64,000 nt of DNA, taken from positions 1,550,001 through 1,614,000 of the forward strand of contig OY781105.1 in assembly GCA_963676635.1 (NCBI GenBank). Direction: 5' to 3'. The position numbers and the translations under genes were made by a program. Source of the stretch: GCA-002708315 sp963676635 (lineage in GTDB: Bacteria; Bacteroidota; Bacteroidia; Bacteroidales; F082). The notes below the pieces were generated by a model, which saw only the letters and a program-made list of their open reading frames with translations, ran no database searches and was not told the DNA's origin. Shown here piece after piece: positions 63,206 to 64,000 of the stretch. How positions within the stretch are numbered: position 1 is the first letter of the stretch; each line of letters opens with the position of its first letter.

Positions 63206-63916
63206 ATGAAAATAAGACTGCTAATCGTTTTGTTATTTATCTGGGTTAGTGCAGACTCACAGATACTAATCTCCTTGTTCTTTGGAGATAAACTAAACTC
63301 TCCGGGTGTTGAATTTGGTTTGGAAGGAGGGTTAAACCTTTCACATATGGCCGGACTGGAAGCACAATATAATATCCCTAACATAGGACTTGGATTCTAC
63401 TTCGATATTCATCTTAAAAACAATTACTATCTGAACACAGGATTGATGGGGATAACTAAATATGGCGTCAGCAAGCTCACTGATAACGACCTAAACAAAT
63501 TAAATATCCAAAAAGAACCAGGTAACGGTAATTACAACCTGGTGACTAATTATTTTATGATACCTATATTATTAAGGTATAAATTTCAAAACCATTTTTA
63601 TGTTGAAGGAGGGACACAAGCAGGATTGCTTTACAAAGGAACCGTTAATTATGTGGAAAAAACAGATGACCAACAAATTAATATAAAAAATAAGGTCACA
63701 AGCGAAATGAATCGAATTGATGTGGGAGCTATGGCCGGTATGGGTTTTATTTTAAGAAAAGGGACCGGCATGACCCTTGGCATAAAGTATTATTACGGAT
63801 TTACAAATGTTATAAAAGGTCTGTCGTGGAGCAACAACAGAACATTATTTATAAAAATGAATATACCCATCGGACGTCAAAAGAACAAGAGTAAAAAAGT
63901 TCAACCTGACAGCTAA
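63206..63916 (+). CDS. Outer-membrane beta-barrel protein (PorT-like)
   Basis: A 236-residue exported protein with signal peptide (MKIRLLIVLLFIWVSADSQ). The mature part alternates glycine-rich turns and amphipathic strands (GLEGGLNLSHM, YNIPNIGLGFYFDIHLKNNYY in part, GMGFILRKGTGMTLGIKYYYGF in part), the pattern of the porin-like outer-membrane barrel families of Bacteroidota. The function is unknown. The next gene starts within its stop codon (TAATG), so the two are probably coupled. Confidence 0.8.
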   Translation: MKIRLLIVLLFIWVSADSQILISLFFGDKLNSPGVEFGLEGGLNLSHMAGLEAQYNIPNIGLGFYFDIHLKNNYYLNTGLMGITKYGVSKLTDNDLNKLNIQKEPGNGNYNLVTNYFMIPILLRYKFQNHFYVEGGTQAGLLYKGTVNYVEKTDDQQINIKNKVTSEMNRIDVGAMAGMGFILRKGTGMTLGIKYYYGFTNVIKGLSWSNNRTLFIKMNIPIGRQKNKSKKVQPDS

Positions 63917-64000
63917 TGATTTCAAAATTAAATATTCTACTAGTTTCAGGCACAGGACGAAATTGCGGCAAAACAACCATAGCGTGTGAATTAATCAGCC
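63916..64000 (+). CDS. P-loop NTPase, 5' part only (possibly MobB-like)
   Basis: The gene starts at an ATG overlapping the preceding stop and runs off the window after 28 codons. The visible N terminus is MISKLNILLVSGTG followed by RNCGKTTIACELIS, a Walker A motif (GxxxxGKTT) preceded by a hydrophobic beta strand. MobB and related small P-loop proteins begin this way, but so do other nucleotide-binding enzymes. The assignment is tentative. Confidence 0.6.
   Translation, partial: MISKLNILLVSGTGRNCGKTTIACELIS

Overview
The window comes from a Bacteroidota genome, most likely Bacteroidales/Marinilabiliales-like. It is AT-rich and densely coded. The evidence is: a type IX secretion (T9SS) C-terminal sorting domain on two large secreted proteins; TAnnTTTG -7 promoter boxes just upstream of many genes; almost no Shine-Dalgarno sequences; a FtsZ ending in SFLHDNVD; class III fructose-bisphosphatase; and lipid A genes (lpxH, lpxK). 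No tRNA, rRNA or CRISPR was seen.

Layout. 1-5.7 kb: two very similar secreted beta-propeller-like T9SS proteins, separated by an intact 1,338-bp IS4-family element with a 9-11 bp target duplication. 6.3-10.7 kb (minus strand): prfC, and an lpxK-punA-lpxH run. 10.8-14.3 kb: Nif3-like protein, a coiled-coil zinc-ribbon protein and a secreted TPR protein. 14.5-29.9 kb: the division and cell wall (dcw) cluster in order mraZ-rsmH-ftsL-ftsI-murE-mraY-murD-ftsW-murG-murC-ftsQ-ftsA-ftsZ, preceded by a MraZ-type repeat operator. 30.5-34.6 kb: yqeY, sugar permease, glycosylasparaginase and a GT2-DUF2062 protein. 34.6-44.1 kb: a lipid/polyene-like locus with a trifunctional MMPL exporter-acyltransferase-methyltransferase, a carotenoid-desaturase-like oxidoreductase, a C45 acyltransferase/hydrolase, a phenylacetate-CoA-ligase-like enzyme and two small secreted proteins. 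44.1-48.9 kb (minus): PPi-type phosphofructokinase, aspartate kinase and FBPase III. 49.4-52.8 kb: mfd. 52.8-58.8 kb: Ig-like lipoprotein, polysaccharide deacetylase, gpmA, a PP1-like phosphatase, mobA and a membrane protein. 58.8-63.1 kb (minus): a threonine-synthase-family enzyme that looks like cysteate synthase, and a tandem pair of B12-binding radical SAM proteins. The window ends with an outer-membrane barrel protein and the start of a P-loop gene.

The most unusual signal is non-coding. Three unrelated intergenic regions (about 5.94, 30.10 and 49.00 kb) each carry a tandem array with exactly 22-nt period. Arrays A and B share a related word. Array C has ten exact TACGTAT cores on a strict 22-nt lattice inside palindromes, while the sequence between cores varies. 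They lie in convergent, co-directional and divergent gene contexts respectively, so an ordinary operator does not explain all three.

The second point of interest is the 33.3-44.1 kb locus. It has export, acyl-transfer, methylation, desaturation and acyl-activation functions resembling aryl-polyene/flexirubin-type clusters, but no ketosynthase or acyl carrier protein is present in the window. A possible sulfonolipid link through the cysteate-synthase-like gene at 58.8 kb is a third lead. Functions are assigned from motifs read by eye; no database search was run.
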